A stretch of 64,000 nt of DNA from an uncultured Clostridium sp. (lineage in GTDB: Bacteria > Bacillota > Clostridia > Lachnospirales > Lachnospiraceae), in the NCBI GenBank assembly GCA_946553025.1, contig CAMNRM010000016.1, positions 17,877 through 81,876 on the forward strand, read 5' to 3'. A model generated the notes under the pieces. It was given only the letters and a program-made list of their open reading frames with translations. It was not told the origin of the DNA and searched no databases. The position numbers and the translations under genes are program-made. Numbering within the stretch: position 1 is the first letter of the stretch; the number at the start of each line of letters is the position of its first letter. This document shows positions 33,186 to 42,171 of this stretch, in pieces.

Positions 33186-33237
33186 ATGAATTTAATGTGT
33201 TCATTTTATAGAAGATTAAGATGTTCATTGCGGAAAA

Positions 33238-33503
33238 TTCTGTGGATGAACGTACCATAAGGTGCGTTTGACCAAAACCGGAAACGGGAATAGGAACGCA
33301 GAAAATTCCTTATGATAAAAAACAAAGACGGCATTGGAAGCTGGTTCTTACGGGAATCGGGTATTGGGTATGCCAAGACCTATGGGAACTTCCGGGCGGA
33401 TTTTTCGTCTGGAAGAAGTACCGGGAGCGAAGCAGACAGAAGGCTGGCTGTAGGGCGAAAGCTTATATGGTGGGCGCTGTCAGCATCACCTGAGAGGGTG
33501 ACA
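33238..33503 (+). ncRNA. Putative structured guide-RNA scaffold downstream of the TnpB-like gene
   Basis: The 530 bp after the gene hold no convincing ORF but many compact hairpins: AACGTACC/GGTGCGTT (33249-33268, one G-U), CCG-GAAA-CGG (33278-33287), TTCCGGGCGG with its partner (33390-33414, G-U pairs), GGGC-GAAA-GCTT (33453-33464) and TCACC/GGTGA (33486-33501). The density and the GAAA tetraloops suggest a folded RNA at the place where TnpB omega-RNAs lie. If so, the guide would begin right after about 33502. Exact ends and processing are not visible. From 33504 to 33700 I see only AT-rich leader sequence. Confidence 0.5.
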
Positions 33504-33714
33504 AAAATGTGTCTTATTTAAAAAAGAGTTTAATCTTTGTTGTAAAATAGAGGCATGGTTGAAATTAACGTGTTTATAACTTTAATTATTAGGTGAGGTA
33601 GCTGTCTGAAAAAGTAAAAATTAAGGTAGTTTAAAACGATTCTAATTCCTCAAAAAGGATATAGAATATACACCCTGTTAATAGGGGAAACATTTTCAAG
33701 AGGAGGCTTGCGCG

Positions 33715-34254
33715 ATGGAGGAACAAGAGCAGAAAAAAACAAGAAAAGGAGGTCTTGGGTTTGTCGGCATTGCCGCTGCTGTTATCATCGTGGTGTTGCT
33801 TGCCGTTATTATCTATCTTCTGCTGTCACGAAATGCAAAGCCTGAAGAGGAGCGGCGCAATGTGATTATCACTCCTGAAAATGTGGAGAGCGTGCTGCAG
33901 GAAATGGAGGAGAGGCAGGAACAGGGCTCTGTGGCTCCAGGATATTACACGGTTACTATGAGAACTACATGGCATTTTGCAACAGGGGACGCAGTTTCTG
34001 AAGACGCAGCGGTGGTTAATGTGGAAGCCAATACCAATGATGTGTACTTTGATATTGTGTTGGCAGAGGATGAGGAGAAGGTGGTGTATAAATCTCCGGT
34101 TATCCCCAGAGGAGAACGTCTGGAAAATATTGTACTGGATGAACCTTTGGAGGCAGGAACACATGACTGCGTGATGATCTATCATCTCATCGATGAAGAG
34201 CAGAATACGCTCAGTACTTTGCGTGTTGCCTTTACGATCATCGTGGAAGGATGA
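33715..34254 (+). CDS. Membrane-anchored exported protein of unknown function
   Basis: The 179-residue protein has a short basic cytoplasmic start (KKTRKGG), one membrane helix at about residues 15-37 and an acidic exterior domain of beta-strand character ending in STLRVAFTIIVEG. AGGAGG lies 8 nt before the ATG. It stands immediately upstream of a secreted-protein gene and downstream of the TnpB-like/RNA locus, so it is a candidate target for control by that locus. I do not recognise a family. A cell-surface scaffold or assembly role together with the next gene is possible but unproven. Confidence 0.75.
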   Translation: MEEQEQKKTRKGGLGFVGIAAAVIIVVLLAVIIYLLLSRNAKPEEERRNVIITPENVESVLQEMEERQEQGSVAPGYYTVTMRTTWHFATGDAVSEDAAVVNVEANTNDVYFDIVLAEDEEKVVYKSPVIPRGERLENIVLDEPLEAGTHDCVMIYHLIDEEQNTLSTLRVAFTIIVEG

Positions 34255-34281
34255 ACGAATGACCGACACAGAAAATCAAAA

Positions 34282-34307
34282 GCCTTATTTTTTTAGTTCA
34301 ATAAGGC
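34282..34307 (+). promoter_or_regulatory. Hairpin in the leader of the secreted-protein gene
   Basis: GCCTTATT (34282-34289) pairs with AATAAGGC (34300-34307). The downstream side is A-rich and leads into the ribosome binding site AAGGAGG of the next gene, so it looks like a 5'-leader stabiliser rather than a terminator for + transcripts. Confidence 0.5.
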
Positions 34308-34329
34308 ATAAAAAAGAAGGAGGATTAAC

Positions 34330-35364
34330 ATGAGTAAAAAGAATTTTAAGAGAACGGCTGCCTTGATGCTGGCAGCAACGATGGTTATTGGGAGTACAAT
34401 GACCATATTTGCGGCTGATGATGGAATTGCGGAAGGTACTGGAACGTATGAGGGTATCAAGGAAGAGCCTCTGCCTTCCATTACAGTGCCAACAGATGAT
34501 CAAATGGCAAATGCGTATGACTATGTTGCAGATCCCAATGGTATGATCGAGGAGGCTAAGGATAATGGACGCCTTCCAGCTGATGCGGTTATTGATCAAG
34601 ATACAGCAGGAATTTTATTCTTGTATGACAAAGATAACAAAAAATATGGCAAGACAAGTAAAAAGATTGAAGTGGAAAGCCAAAACTATAAGGATGTAGA
34701 TGTGACAGTAGAACTTAAGCTGAAAGAGGGAGCTAAAGGTGATGCTGACATCATATATGCCGACAGTGCAGATTTTGGAACTGGAGATACAGCCAGTAAA
34801 GATAAAAAGCTTTATTTGGCAATTACAGACGCAGCTGCGACGAGTCCAAAAACAGCAGCACTTCCTGCATCTGGTGTTGTAAAGCTTACACAGACGATTT
34901 CTGGAAAGCCCGATAACTTTGAGTTAGTTTATGATACTACTGATGCTGACTCAACCAAACATAAATATGTATACAAACCAAAACAGACTACAACAGATAC
35001 GTGGGAAAAGGCTGCTTTTGCTTTGACAGGCGCGATCAATACGAATGCAAAATGGGGAAAAGATGCTACCTTCCCGACACTGGTAGTAACCTGGAGTTAT
35101 GCGGAACATGTTGATTCTTATTTGTCAAGTAGATCTGTAAGTGCTACATCAGATACTGTTACTATGACGTTACCAGAGGGTGTTAGTGTCAAAAAGGTAG
35201 AATTAGTTGATGGATCAACACGGACTCCGCTGGTTTTAGGAAATACGTATAAAATAACTGGAGCATCATTGTGGATAAAGGGTAGTGTTATTACAAATAA
35301 CGTAGGAAAGACACTTGATGTTACATATTCAAATGATAAAGTAGATACACTTGATATTCAGTAG
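34330..35364 (+). CDS. Secreted surface protein of unknown function
   Basis: The 344-residue protein has a clear signal peptide (KKNFKRTAALMLAATMVIG, predicted cleavage after Ala near residue 29 in TIFAAD). The mature part is rich in Asp, Lys, Thr and Ser with beta-strand patterns and no cysteines, like surface-layer or filament subunits. No sorting signal, SLH repeat or lipobox is seen. AAGGAGG precedes the ATG, and a strong 15-bp stem-loop follows the stop, as often found after highly expressed surface-protein genes. The glycosyltransferase cluster begins at once downstream, so it may be the glycosylated product; that is inference. Confidence 0.78.
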   Translation: MSKKNFKRTAALMLAATMVIGSTMTIFAADDGIAEGTGTYEGIKEEPLPSITVPTDDQMANAYDYVADPNGMIEEAKDNGRLPADAVIDQDTAGILFLYDKDNKKYGKTSKKIEVESQNYKDVDVTVELKLKEGAKGDADIIYADSADFGTGDTASKDKKLYLAITDAAATSPKTAALPASGVVKLTQTISGKPDNFELVYDTTDADSTKHKYVYKPKQTTTDTWEKAAFALTGAINTNAKWGKDATFPTLVVTWSYAEHVDSYLSSRSVSATSDTVTMTLPEGVSVKKVELVDGSTRTPLVLGNTYKITGASLWIKGSVITNNVGKTLDVTYSNDKVDTLDIQ

Positions 35365-35411
35365 AATAGTTTATCCTCAGGTAAAGATTATTGAATAATT
35401 GTTGATAGATT

Positions 35412-35447
35412 GGGGATTTCATTGGGATATAGCCCAATGGAATCTCC
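35412..35447 (+). promoter_or_regulatory. Strong 15-bp stem-loop without a U-tract between surface-protein and glycosylation genes
   Basis: GGGGATTTCATTGGG (35412-35426) pairs along its whole length with CCCAATGGAATCTCC (35433-35447), with two G-U pairs and a 6-nt loop. Seven A follow instead of T. It therefore is not a normal terminator and is better explained as a 3' protector or partial terminator giving the upstream gene higher mRNA levels. Confidence 0.7.
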
Positions 35448-35477
35448 AAAAAAATATAAGAAAGAATATTATGGTTT

Positions 35478-36341
35478 ATGGAAAGAAAAATAATAGTATG
35501 TACAACATTTAGAGAATTTAAGAAAACAGAAAATGACAAGATACAGTTGCTGTTTTTAGAAAGTATACAGAAACAAAAATATTCAAATTATTTGTTAGTC
35601 GTGACAACATTTGGAGAAAAAAATGTTAAACCTATTTTAGAAGAAAAATTTGGTAACAAAGTGATTGTTATTGATGAGGAACTAGAGAAATATAGGTATT
35701 CATTGACGATGGTAGTCCTTAATGGAATAAAAATTGCTGAAAAATATAAAGAATCTATATTGATTTGGTGTACATGTGATATTATTTTAAAAACAGATTA
35801 TTTCTCAATAATCAATAAAATATATAAAAAAGATATAGTGGGAACAACACATCCTAATTTAATTGCAAAAACGGTTGGAGATTTTAAAAATAAAAAATTT
35901 ACTATGGCAACATTAGGTCAAGGGTTTGATTTGTTGTTTTTTGCAACTGAATTATTAAAACAGGAGAAAATAGTTGACATAATACAAAAATATTATTTTT
36001 ATGAATGGGGAGTATTTGAACATTTCTTGATAGGTATAGCATTGATGTATTCTGATAATTTGGTGAATTTAGTGAATTACTCGGATATAGTTAAAATTGA
36101 AAACGACAGAGAAGCTAATCATGAATCTAAAATATTTTTTCAAGAGTGCCGCGAGAGAAATATGCGCCCTTTTTTAAAATGTATACGAGAAATGAATATG
36201 CCAAGGAGAGTTAAAGATTTAAAATACTGTCATTCTAAGTTTAAAATATTGAAAATTACTCCGAAATGGATAATTTATGTTATTAAGCTAAAAATGAATG
36301 AAGTTATAAAAAAATTAAAATATTATGTAATTCATACATAA
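35478..36341 (+). CDS. Putative glycosyltransferase-like protein, AT-rich surface cluster
   Basis: The 287-residue protein begins RKIIVCTTFREFKKTEN and continues with SIQKQKYSNYLLVVTTFGEK, a beta-alpha pattern resembling the nucleotide-binding half of GT-A glycosyltransferases, then LIWCTCDIILKTDYF, where a DxD-like site would be expected. No classical DxD is seen, so catalysis is uncertain. The C-terminus is basic. It opens a run of seven to eight genes for glycan assembly. Its very low GC content contrasts with the chromosome backbone and suggests acquisition by transfer. The function call is weak. Confidence 0.55.
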   Translation: MERKIIVCTTFREFKKTENDKIQLLFLESIQKQKYSNYLLVVTTFGEKNVKPILEEKFGNKVIVIDEELEKYRYSLTMVVLNGIKIAEKYKESILIWCTCDIILKTDYFSIINKIYKKDIVGTTHPNLIAKTVGDFKNKKFTMATLGQGFDLLFFATELLKQEKIVDIIQKYYFYEWGVFEHFLIGIALMYSDNLVNLVNYSDIVKIENDREANHESKIFFQECRERNMRPFLKCIREMNMPRRVKDLKYCHSKFKILKITPKWIIYVIKLKMNEVIKKLKYYVIHT

Positions 36342-36382
36342 AACATTGACTGTTTCAGGTGATTTGTAAAGAAGGATTAAAG

Positions 36383-37573
36383 ATGAATAAAAGAAATGAA
36401 AGTATTGTCTGGAGTGATAATTGGTGGCTTGAAAAACGAAATGGATGGTTCGTACCGGGAAAAGATAATATTTTATTAATGGCAAATTTTGATAAAAAGA
36501 AGATTTCTTTGGTGGATAAGCTACCAGTAAAGAAAAAAACAGGCTTTCGGATGTACCCGCGTTGTATAAAAATTGGGCAATATATTTTTTGTTTACCGAC
36601 TTATGAAAAAGATATCTTGAGATATGACTGCAAAAATAAAAGTTGGAGAAAAATTTCTTTGACTTGTGAAGATGAAAAAAGAGCCATGATTATTGATTTT
36701 GAAATTTATGAAAATAAATTATATGTTGTATCAAAAGGTTTATCAAAAATAATAATTATCAATATTAAACAAGGAATAGTAATAGATGAATATAAAATTG
36801 GAGAGAAAAATGAAATAATTGGGAAAAGTGTTTTTGAGAAGAATTATATATATATCAGTTCTTCCGTTTTTTCTTTGATTTATGAATTTGACATTCATAC
36901 AAATAGAATTAATAAATTATGGATTAGCGAATTAGATGATATCATAAATACATTATGCTTGGACAGAAATATATTTTGGATTAGCGGTAGAAAAAGAGCA
37001 ATTTATGCTTGGAATAAAAAGAACAATAAAATAACTAAATATGAAGATTTTCCGCATACATTTGGAGAATATAATTTTTCTGGCTCATCTGATAGTCTGT
37101 TGAATATTGAACAAGAGAAATATATGTATCCAATTTTTTTGGAATCTGTTAATGTTGGAGATTTTATTTGGTTTATCCCTTATAAAACGAATAAAATATT
37201 ATACATAGGAAAAAAAGATTATCATATAAAGGAATTTGTTATTGATGAAAACATTAATAAACAAAGTAAATTAAAACAACATCTTATGTTAGCTATGTAT
37301 TTGTTTTTGTATATACGTGAAGAGAGATATATAGGGATATATTCATTAAAAAATGAACTAATTTTAGAAATTGATTCAAAGCAAATGAATTATAAAATAT
37401 TGAATTTTGATTTGAATAAAGATGTCATAAAGTTATATTTAAATAGACCACTTACGGAGGACCGAAAATTTGACTTGAGAATATTTAATTCACTTTTGGG
37501 AGAATATTCAAAAAAAATCACATGTGATAATGTAGGCACTTTAATATATCAAATTACAAGAGATAAAGGATAA
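36383..37573 (+). CDS. Beta-propeller-like protein in the surface-glycan cluster, function unknown
   Basis: The protein of about 396 residues consists of repeated short beta-sheet blades: hydrophobic strands such as QYIFCLPTYEKDILRYD, KLYVVSKGLSKIIIIN, YIYISSSVFSLIYEFD and NIFWISGRKRAIYAWN recur every 45-50 residues, as in Kelch/WD-type propellers. No signal peptide is visible. ATG 36383 has GAAGGA before it; a GTG at 36359 is less likely. It is encoded between two genes of the glycan cluster and is strongly AT-rich. It may bind a sugar or act as a scaffold, but no catalytic site is apparent. Confidence 0.6.
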   Translation: MNKRNESIVWSDNWWLEKRNGWFVPGKDNILLMANFDKKKISLVDKLPVKKKTGFRMYPRCIKIGQYIFCLPTYEKDILRYDCKNKSWRKISLTCEDEKRAMIIDFEIYENKLYVVSKGLSKIIIINIKQGIVIDEYKIGEKNEIIGKSVFEKNYIYISSSVFSLIYEFDIHTNRINKLWISELDDIINTLCLDRNIFWISGRKRAIYAWNKKNNKITKYEDFPHTFGEYNFSGSSDSLLNIEQEKYMYPIFLESVNVGDFIWFIPYKTNKILYIGKKDYHIKEFVIDENINKQSKLKQHLMLAMYLFLYIREERYIGIYSLKNELILEIDSKQMNYKILNFDLNKDVIKLYLNRPLTEDRKFDLRIFNSLLGEYSKKITCDNVGTLIYQITRDKG

Positions 37574-37581
37574 GGAGAATA

Positions 37582-38052
37582 ATGGATATGCGTAGATATA
37601 TGTTTGGCTTTTTGGGGGCAATAACAGGAGTTGTTGTTTCTGGATGGTGGACTAGTAAACTTGTAGAAAAGAATAAACAACTTTCGCATAAACACTTTGC
37701 ATTATTTTTGCTGATGGATAAATGGATGGAATTAAAACGACAAAATAAAAATCTTTTATCTTTTCTTAATGATAATAATTATAACAGTATTGCCATATAT
37801 GGAATGGGAAAAGTCGGAGAGCGGTTGATTAAAGAACTGGAAGCTTCTGATATACAGATTCAATATGCAATAGATAAAAATATTAAAAGTAGTGATTTTA
37901 ATATAACGATTATTACACCAGAGGAGCAATTACCTCAAGTAGATGCTATTATAGTAACTGCAATTACTTTTTTTGATGAAATTAAAGAAACTCTTATGAC
38001 AAAAATAGATTGTCCTATTATATCATTGGAAGATATATTTGATGAAATGTAA
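37582..38052 (+). CDS. Stand-alone Rossmann-like GxGxxG module with membrane anchor
   Basis: The 156-residue protein has an N-terminal membrane helix (about residues 6-22), a basic linker and a small alpha/beta domain. That domain starts with SIAIYGMGKVGERLIKEL (residues 69 onwards), then the acidic strand IQYAIDKNI and PEEQLPQVDAIIVTA. The same domain is found at the C-terminus of three glycosyltransferases and at the N-terminus of the large HAD-like protein of this cluster. It resembles a NAD- or nucleotide-sugar-binding fold. AAGGAG precedes the ATG, and the gap to the previous gene is 8 bp, so it is co-transcribed. Role unknown. Confidence 0.7.
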   Translation: MDMRRYMFGFLGAITGVVVSGWWTSKLVEKNKQLSHKHFALFLLMDKWMELKRQNKNLLSFLNDNNYNSIAIYGMGKVGERLIKELEASDIQIQYAIDKNIKSSDFNITIITPEEQLPQVDAIIVTAITFFDEIKETLMTKIDCPIISLEDIFDEM

Positions 38053-38092
38053 CTAATAATATTAATTTTGATTAAAAATATGAAAGAGAATT

Positions 38093-39304
38093 ATGAAGTA
38101 TTTAATTTTAGGGGCTGGGCCAGCAGGTTTGGCTTTTGCTAATAAACTGAAAGAAGCCGGAGAAACTGATTTTTTGATTTTAGAACGTGAAAAAGAAGCT
38201 GGAGGCCTTTGTCGTTCGGTAAAAGTGAATGATTTTCCATTGGATATCGGCGGAGGACATTTTTTAGATGTGCGCCTGCCGGAAGTTAATTCATTTTTAT
38301 TTCGTTTTATGCCATTAGATGAATGGAATTTGTATGAACGTGACAGTCAAATTATGATAAATGGAATTATGATTGGACATCCTTTTGAATCAAATATTTG
38401 GCAGTTGGAGATAGAAGAACAAATAGAGCATCTGAAAGCAATTGCTATGGCTGGATGTACAATCAATACAAAAATACCGAAAAATTTTATTGATTGGATT
38501 TACTGGAAGTTAGGCTCAAGAATAGCGGAAACTTATATGATTCCCTATAATCAGAAAATGTTTGGAAAAGAATTAGACGAACTTGGGACTTATTGGATGG
38601 ACAAGCTTCCAAATGTTAGTTTTGAAGATGTTTTGCATTCATGTTTGGCTAAAAAAGCATATGGAAAGCAACCTGGTCATACGCAATTTTATTATCCAAA
38701 AAAATTTGGTTATGGAGAATTATGGACGAGGATGGCGGATGAAATACGAAACCATATTGAGTATGGCGTATCAGTAAATGCCATTGATTTCAATACAAAT
38801 ACAGTAAAAAGTGCGTTATCAGAAAGATATCGAGGAGATTTTATTATTACAACAATACCTTGGATTGAATTTAAAAATATTATTGGTATGCCGGAAGAGT
38901 TAAAGAAGTCTATTAAGAAGCTGAAATCCAATTCAATACAAATAGAATATTTTCCAGATTGTTTGGATACAAAGGCGCATTGGATTTACTGTCCAGATAA
39001 AGAAGTACCATATCACCGTATATTGGTGCGCCATAATTTTTGTCAGGGAAGTAAGGGATATTGGACGGAAACAAATACCAAAAACATTCGTTTGAAACTT
39101 TTAGAAGATAATTTTACATATGTTAATCAATATGCGTATCCATTCAATACAATTGAGAAACCTGAGATCATGAAACGGCTACTTACTTGGAGTCAAAGCC
39201 GAAATGTTTATGGTTTAGGGAGATGGGGCGAGCATCAGCATTATAATTCTGATGTTACAGTTGATCTTGCAATAAAATTAGCAGTCCGGTTATTGCAACT
39301 ATAA
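38093..39304 (+). CDS. FAD-dependent oxidoreductase / UDP-galactopyranose mutase-like protein
   Basis: The 403-residue flavoprotein begins with the dinucleotide-binding loop LILGAGPAGLAFANKL, then FLILEREKEAGGLCRS and FPLDIGGGHFLD. These are typical of the amine-oxidase/UDP-galactopyranose mutase/protoporphyrinogen oxidase superfamily. The C-terminal FAD contact VYGLGRWGEHQHYN supports this. In polysaccharide clusters such proteins often rearrange or oxidise sugar nucleotides; a true Glf mutase would be a bit shorter and show other arginines, so the exact reaction is open. The AT-rich gene lies between the stand-alone module gene and a family 2 glycosyltransferase. Confidence 0.78.
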   Translation: MKYLILGAGPAGLAFANKLKEAGETDFLILEREKEAGGLCRSVKVNDFPLDIGGGHFLDVRLPEVNSFLFRFMPLDEWNLYERDSQIMINGIMIGHPFESNIWQLEIEEQIEHLKAIAMAGCTINTKIPKNFIDWIYWKLGSRIAETYMIPYNQKMFGKELDELGTYWMDKLPNVSFEDVLHSCLAKKAYGKQPGHTQFYYPKKFGYGELWTRMADEIRNHIEYGVSVNAIDFNTNTVKSALSERYRGDFIITTIPWIEFKNIIGMPEELKKSIKKLKSNSIQIEYFPDCLDTKAHWIYCPDKEVPYHRILVRHNFCQGSKGYWTETNTKNIRLKLLEDNFTYVNQYAYPFNTIEKPEIMKRLLTWSQSRNVYGLGRWGEHQHYNSDVTVDLAIKLAVRLLQL

Positions 39305-39362
39305 ATGAAAATATATGGAGTCTTAGAAGATATATTTTTAGTAAGGTAGGAGGAATTGATTT

Positions 39363-40694
39363 ATGGTTAATATATCTATTATTATGCCTTTGTATAATGC
39401 TGAAATATATTTAAAAGAAACATTAATAAGTGTATTAAAACAGACATATCAGAAATTTGAATTGATATGTATTAATGATGCTTCAACAGATAATACGATA
39501 AAGATATTGTATCAGTTTCAAAATACAGATAATCGAATTAGAATTATAGAGAATAAAGAGCGTATGGGGGCAGCTATTTCACGGAATATTGGTATATATG
39601 CGGCAGAAGGAAAGTATATCACCTTTTTGGATGGTGATGATATTTTTGACGAAATTATGCTTGAATCAGCATATAAAGAAGCTGAAAAAAATGATGTTGA
39701 CGTAGTTATGTATGATTATAAACATGTTTTAAGCGATTGTATCTATGAAAAGAAAATTATGTATAGAAGCGAATTGTTTATAGAAAAGTACTGCAAAATT
39801 CCTTTTTCTATAACAGATTTTGAACCGATTGAATATATGTATTGGTCAACTTCTCCGTGTAATAAATTGTACAAAAAAAGCTTCATTTTATCCAATAAAC
39901 TGGAATTCCAAACACTTTCATCATCTAATGATGTATATTTTGTCAGCATGGCATTATTGTTGGCTCCTAAAATAATTATGTTAGAAGATAGGCGTGTAAT
40001 GCTTTATGCAAGAGATCATGATACTTTGACAAGAATTTCTTATGATAGAGATCCCATGTGTACATATTTGGCAATGAAAAAAGTATGGGAAGAACTAGCA
40101 AAGAGAGAATTATGTGAACGATTAGGTGATTATTATTACTGTGCATTGTTTTATTATTTACGACTTGCAATTTTAAAGAGCAAGAGCATTGAAAAAGCAA
40201 AATATTTTTATTCTTTTCTGCAAAAAAATGGAATTGATGATATTGATAGAATATATGGAGAGAAGCATAATGATAAAATTATAGAAAAATTAATTAATAA
40301 TTTTAAACAACTGGATTTCGAATCAAATTGGTATGATATTGAAAACATATTAAATTATTATTTATATAAAAATGGTGAAAAGATTTTTTCGATTTTTCAG
40401 TCGTATATGAATCAAAATAAACAAATTGCCATATGGGGTGTTGGAGAAAATGGAAAGTCATTATTGAGATTTTTATATATTCATAATTTGAAAAATGTTG
40501 AAGTAATTGATATAGATAAAAATAAACAAGGAAATTTAGTTGATGGGTTTGTCATCAGAAATCCAGAAGATATTCTACAGAAAATACATGTTGTAATAGC
40601 ATCTTCGTATGATATATATAGAGAAATCGTAGTGGAATGTACAAATTTAGCTATTGATGTTTTTACTATTGGGGAAATCGTAGGAATGGCGTAG
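39363..40694 (+). CDS. Family 2 glycosyltransferase with C-terminal GxGxxG module
   Basis: The 443-residue protein has a GT-A domain: ISIIMPLYNAEIYLKETL at the start, CINDASTDNT, then YITFLDGDDIFD with the metal-binding DxD-type triad. An all-helical middle part follows, and the C-terminal 90 residues are the Rossmann-like module seen elsewhere in the cluster (KQIAIWGVGENGKSLLRFLY, then VEVIDIDKNKQG). Glycosyltransferase activity on a lipid- or protein-linked glycan is well supported; donor and acceptor are unknown. The GGAGG-type site at about 39350 supports the ATG. AT-rich like its neighbours. Confidence 0.88.
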   Translation: MVNISIIMPLYNAEIYLKETLISVLKQTYQKFELICINDASTDNTIKILYQFQNTDNRIRIIENKERMGAAISRNIGIYAAEGKYITFLDGDDIFDEIMLESAYKEAEKNDVDVVMYDYKHVLSDCIYEKKIMYRSELFIEKYCKIPFSITDFEPIEYMYWSTSPCNKLYKKSFILSNKLEFQTLSSSNDVYFVSMALLLAPKIIMLEDRRVMLYARDHDTLTRISYDRDPMCTYLAMKKVWEELAKRELCERLGDYYYCALFYYLRLAILKSKSIEKAKYFYSFLQKNGIDDIDRIYGEKHNDKIIEKLINNFKQLDFESNWYDIENILNYYLYKNGEKIFSIFQSYMNQNKQIAIWGVGENGKSLLRFLYIHNLKNVEVIDIDKNKQGNLVDGFVIRNPEDILQKIHVVIASSYDIYREIVVECTNLAIDVFTIGEIVGMA

Positions 40695-40767
40695 CTAAGT
40701 TATTTGTTGTAAGTAATAATGGTATAGAGATAGAGCGATTATATACTTATGAGAGGTTTTGAATGTG

Positions 40768-42126
40768 ATGGTTTATAATAATTCAGATATGGTTAAAACA
40801 GGAGAATTTGTATCTCTTTATAATAGATTAATTAATAGTTTAGAATCTCTTGCGTTGGTGGGGTTGGGATATGTAGGAATGCCGATTGCATTGGCATTTG
40901 CGGAGAAAGGAATTAATGTTATTGGTTTTGATAATAACATTGAAAAAATTACAATGTATCAAAATGGTATAGATCCGACAAGAGAAGTGGGAAATGATCT
41001 AATTGGCAAAACCACTGTCCAGTTTACTTCTGATGAGAAACGGTTAATGGAAGCAAAATTTATCATTGTTGCAGTGCCTACACCTGTAAATATTGATCAT
41101 ACGCCGAATTTATTTCCAGTTGAAAATGCAAGTATTATTATTGGTCGGAATTTAATGCCAGGTTCTGTTGTGGTTTATGAATCTACAGTGTATCCAGGTG
41201 TTACAGAAGATGTTTGTATTCCTATACTGGAAAAAGAAAGTGGTCTAAAATGTGGTATTGATTTTAAAGTAGGATATAGTCCAGAACGCATTAATCCCGG
41301 AGATAAAATACATACGCTTTCAAATATACGTAAAATTGTTTCGGGTATGGATGAAGAAAGTAGTTGGGTCATTCAAGCTGTTTATGACATTGTTATTAAA
41401 GCAGGGACATTTCCTGTAAGTTCTATTAGAACAGCAGAAGCAATTAAAGTTGTGGAAAATTCACAGAGAGATATTAATATTGCATTTATGAATGAATTGG
41501 CGATGGTATTCGACCGTATGGGAATAGATACTAATGAAGTTATTGATGGCATGAACACAAAATGGAACGCATTAGGCTTTAAACCAGGATTGGTTGGTGG
41601 TCATTGTATTGGAGTTGATCCATATTATTTTACTTATGAAGCAGAAAAACTTGGTTACCATAGCCAAATTATTTTGAATGGTCGTATAGTCAATGATTCA
41701 ATGGGGGTATATGTAGCTGATAAAGCAATACAGAAAATGATTAAGGCTGGGCAAACCCCAAGAGAGAGTAAGGTAGTCATTTTCGGCTTGACATTTAAAG
41801 AAAATTGCCCGGACTGCAGGAATAGTAAAGTAATTGATATTATAAAAAGACTGGAAGAGTATGGAATAGTTTCAGATGTTGTTGATCCATGGGCAGATCC
41901 AAAAGTGGCAAAAGATGAATATGGCATTGATTTAGTCAAATTAGAGGATGTACAGGATGCTGACTGTGTGATTGTGGCAGTGGCGCATAATGAATTTAGA
42001 GAACTTAGTATGGATATGCTTGGAAAACTATTTAAAGCAGAAAACAATAGGGTTTTAATTGATGTTAAAGGAATCTATAGTGTTGAAGAACTTAAAAAGA
42101 AGGGGTATTTTTGGTGGAGGCTTTAA
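40768..42126 (+). CDS. Nucleotide-sugar dehydrogenase (UDP-HexNAc 6-dehydrogenase, WbpA/TviB-like)
   Basis: The enzyme of about 452 residues oxidises a UDP-N-acetylhexosamine at C6 to the uronic acid with two NAD. It has the Rossmann start ALVGLGYVGMPIALAFAEKG, VAVPTPV, YESTVYPGVTE and the catalytic-cysteine motif GGHCIGVDPYYF, followed by VIFGLTFKENCPDCRNSK in the C-terminal UDP-binding domain. The pattern around the active site is that of the VipA/TviB/WbpA group, so the product is likely a HexNAc uronic acid. GAGAGG at 40751 fits ATG 40768 or GTG 40765. It supplies an acidic sugar for the surface glycan. Confidence 0.92.
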   Translation: MVYNNSDMVKTGEFVSLYNRLINSLESLALVGLGYVGMPIALAFAEKGINVIGFDNNIEKITMYQNGIDPTREVGNDLIGKTTVQFTSDEKRLMEAKFIIVAVPTPVNIDHTPNLFPVENASIIIGRNLMPGSVVVYESTVYPGVTEDVCIPILEKESGLKCGIDFKVGYSPERINPGDKIHTLSNIRKIVSGMDEESSWVIQAVYDIVIKAGTFPVSSIRTAEAIKVVENSQRDINIAFMNELAMVFDRMGIDTNEVIDGMNTKWNALGFKPGLVGGHCIGVDPYYFTYEAEKLGYHSQIILNGRIVNDSMGVYVADKAIQKMIKAGQTPRESKVVIFGLTFKENCPDCRNSKVIDIIKRLEEYGIVSDVVDPWADPKVAKDEYGIDLVKLEDVQDADCVIVAVAHNEFRELSMDMLGKLFKAENNRVLIDVKGIYSVEELKKKGYFWWRL

Positions 42127-42171
42127 TTTGAGAATCTATAATGCTCAAAGCATAAATTGAATGGAGAATAG

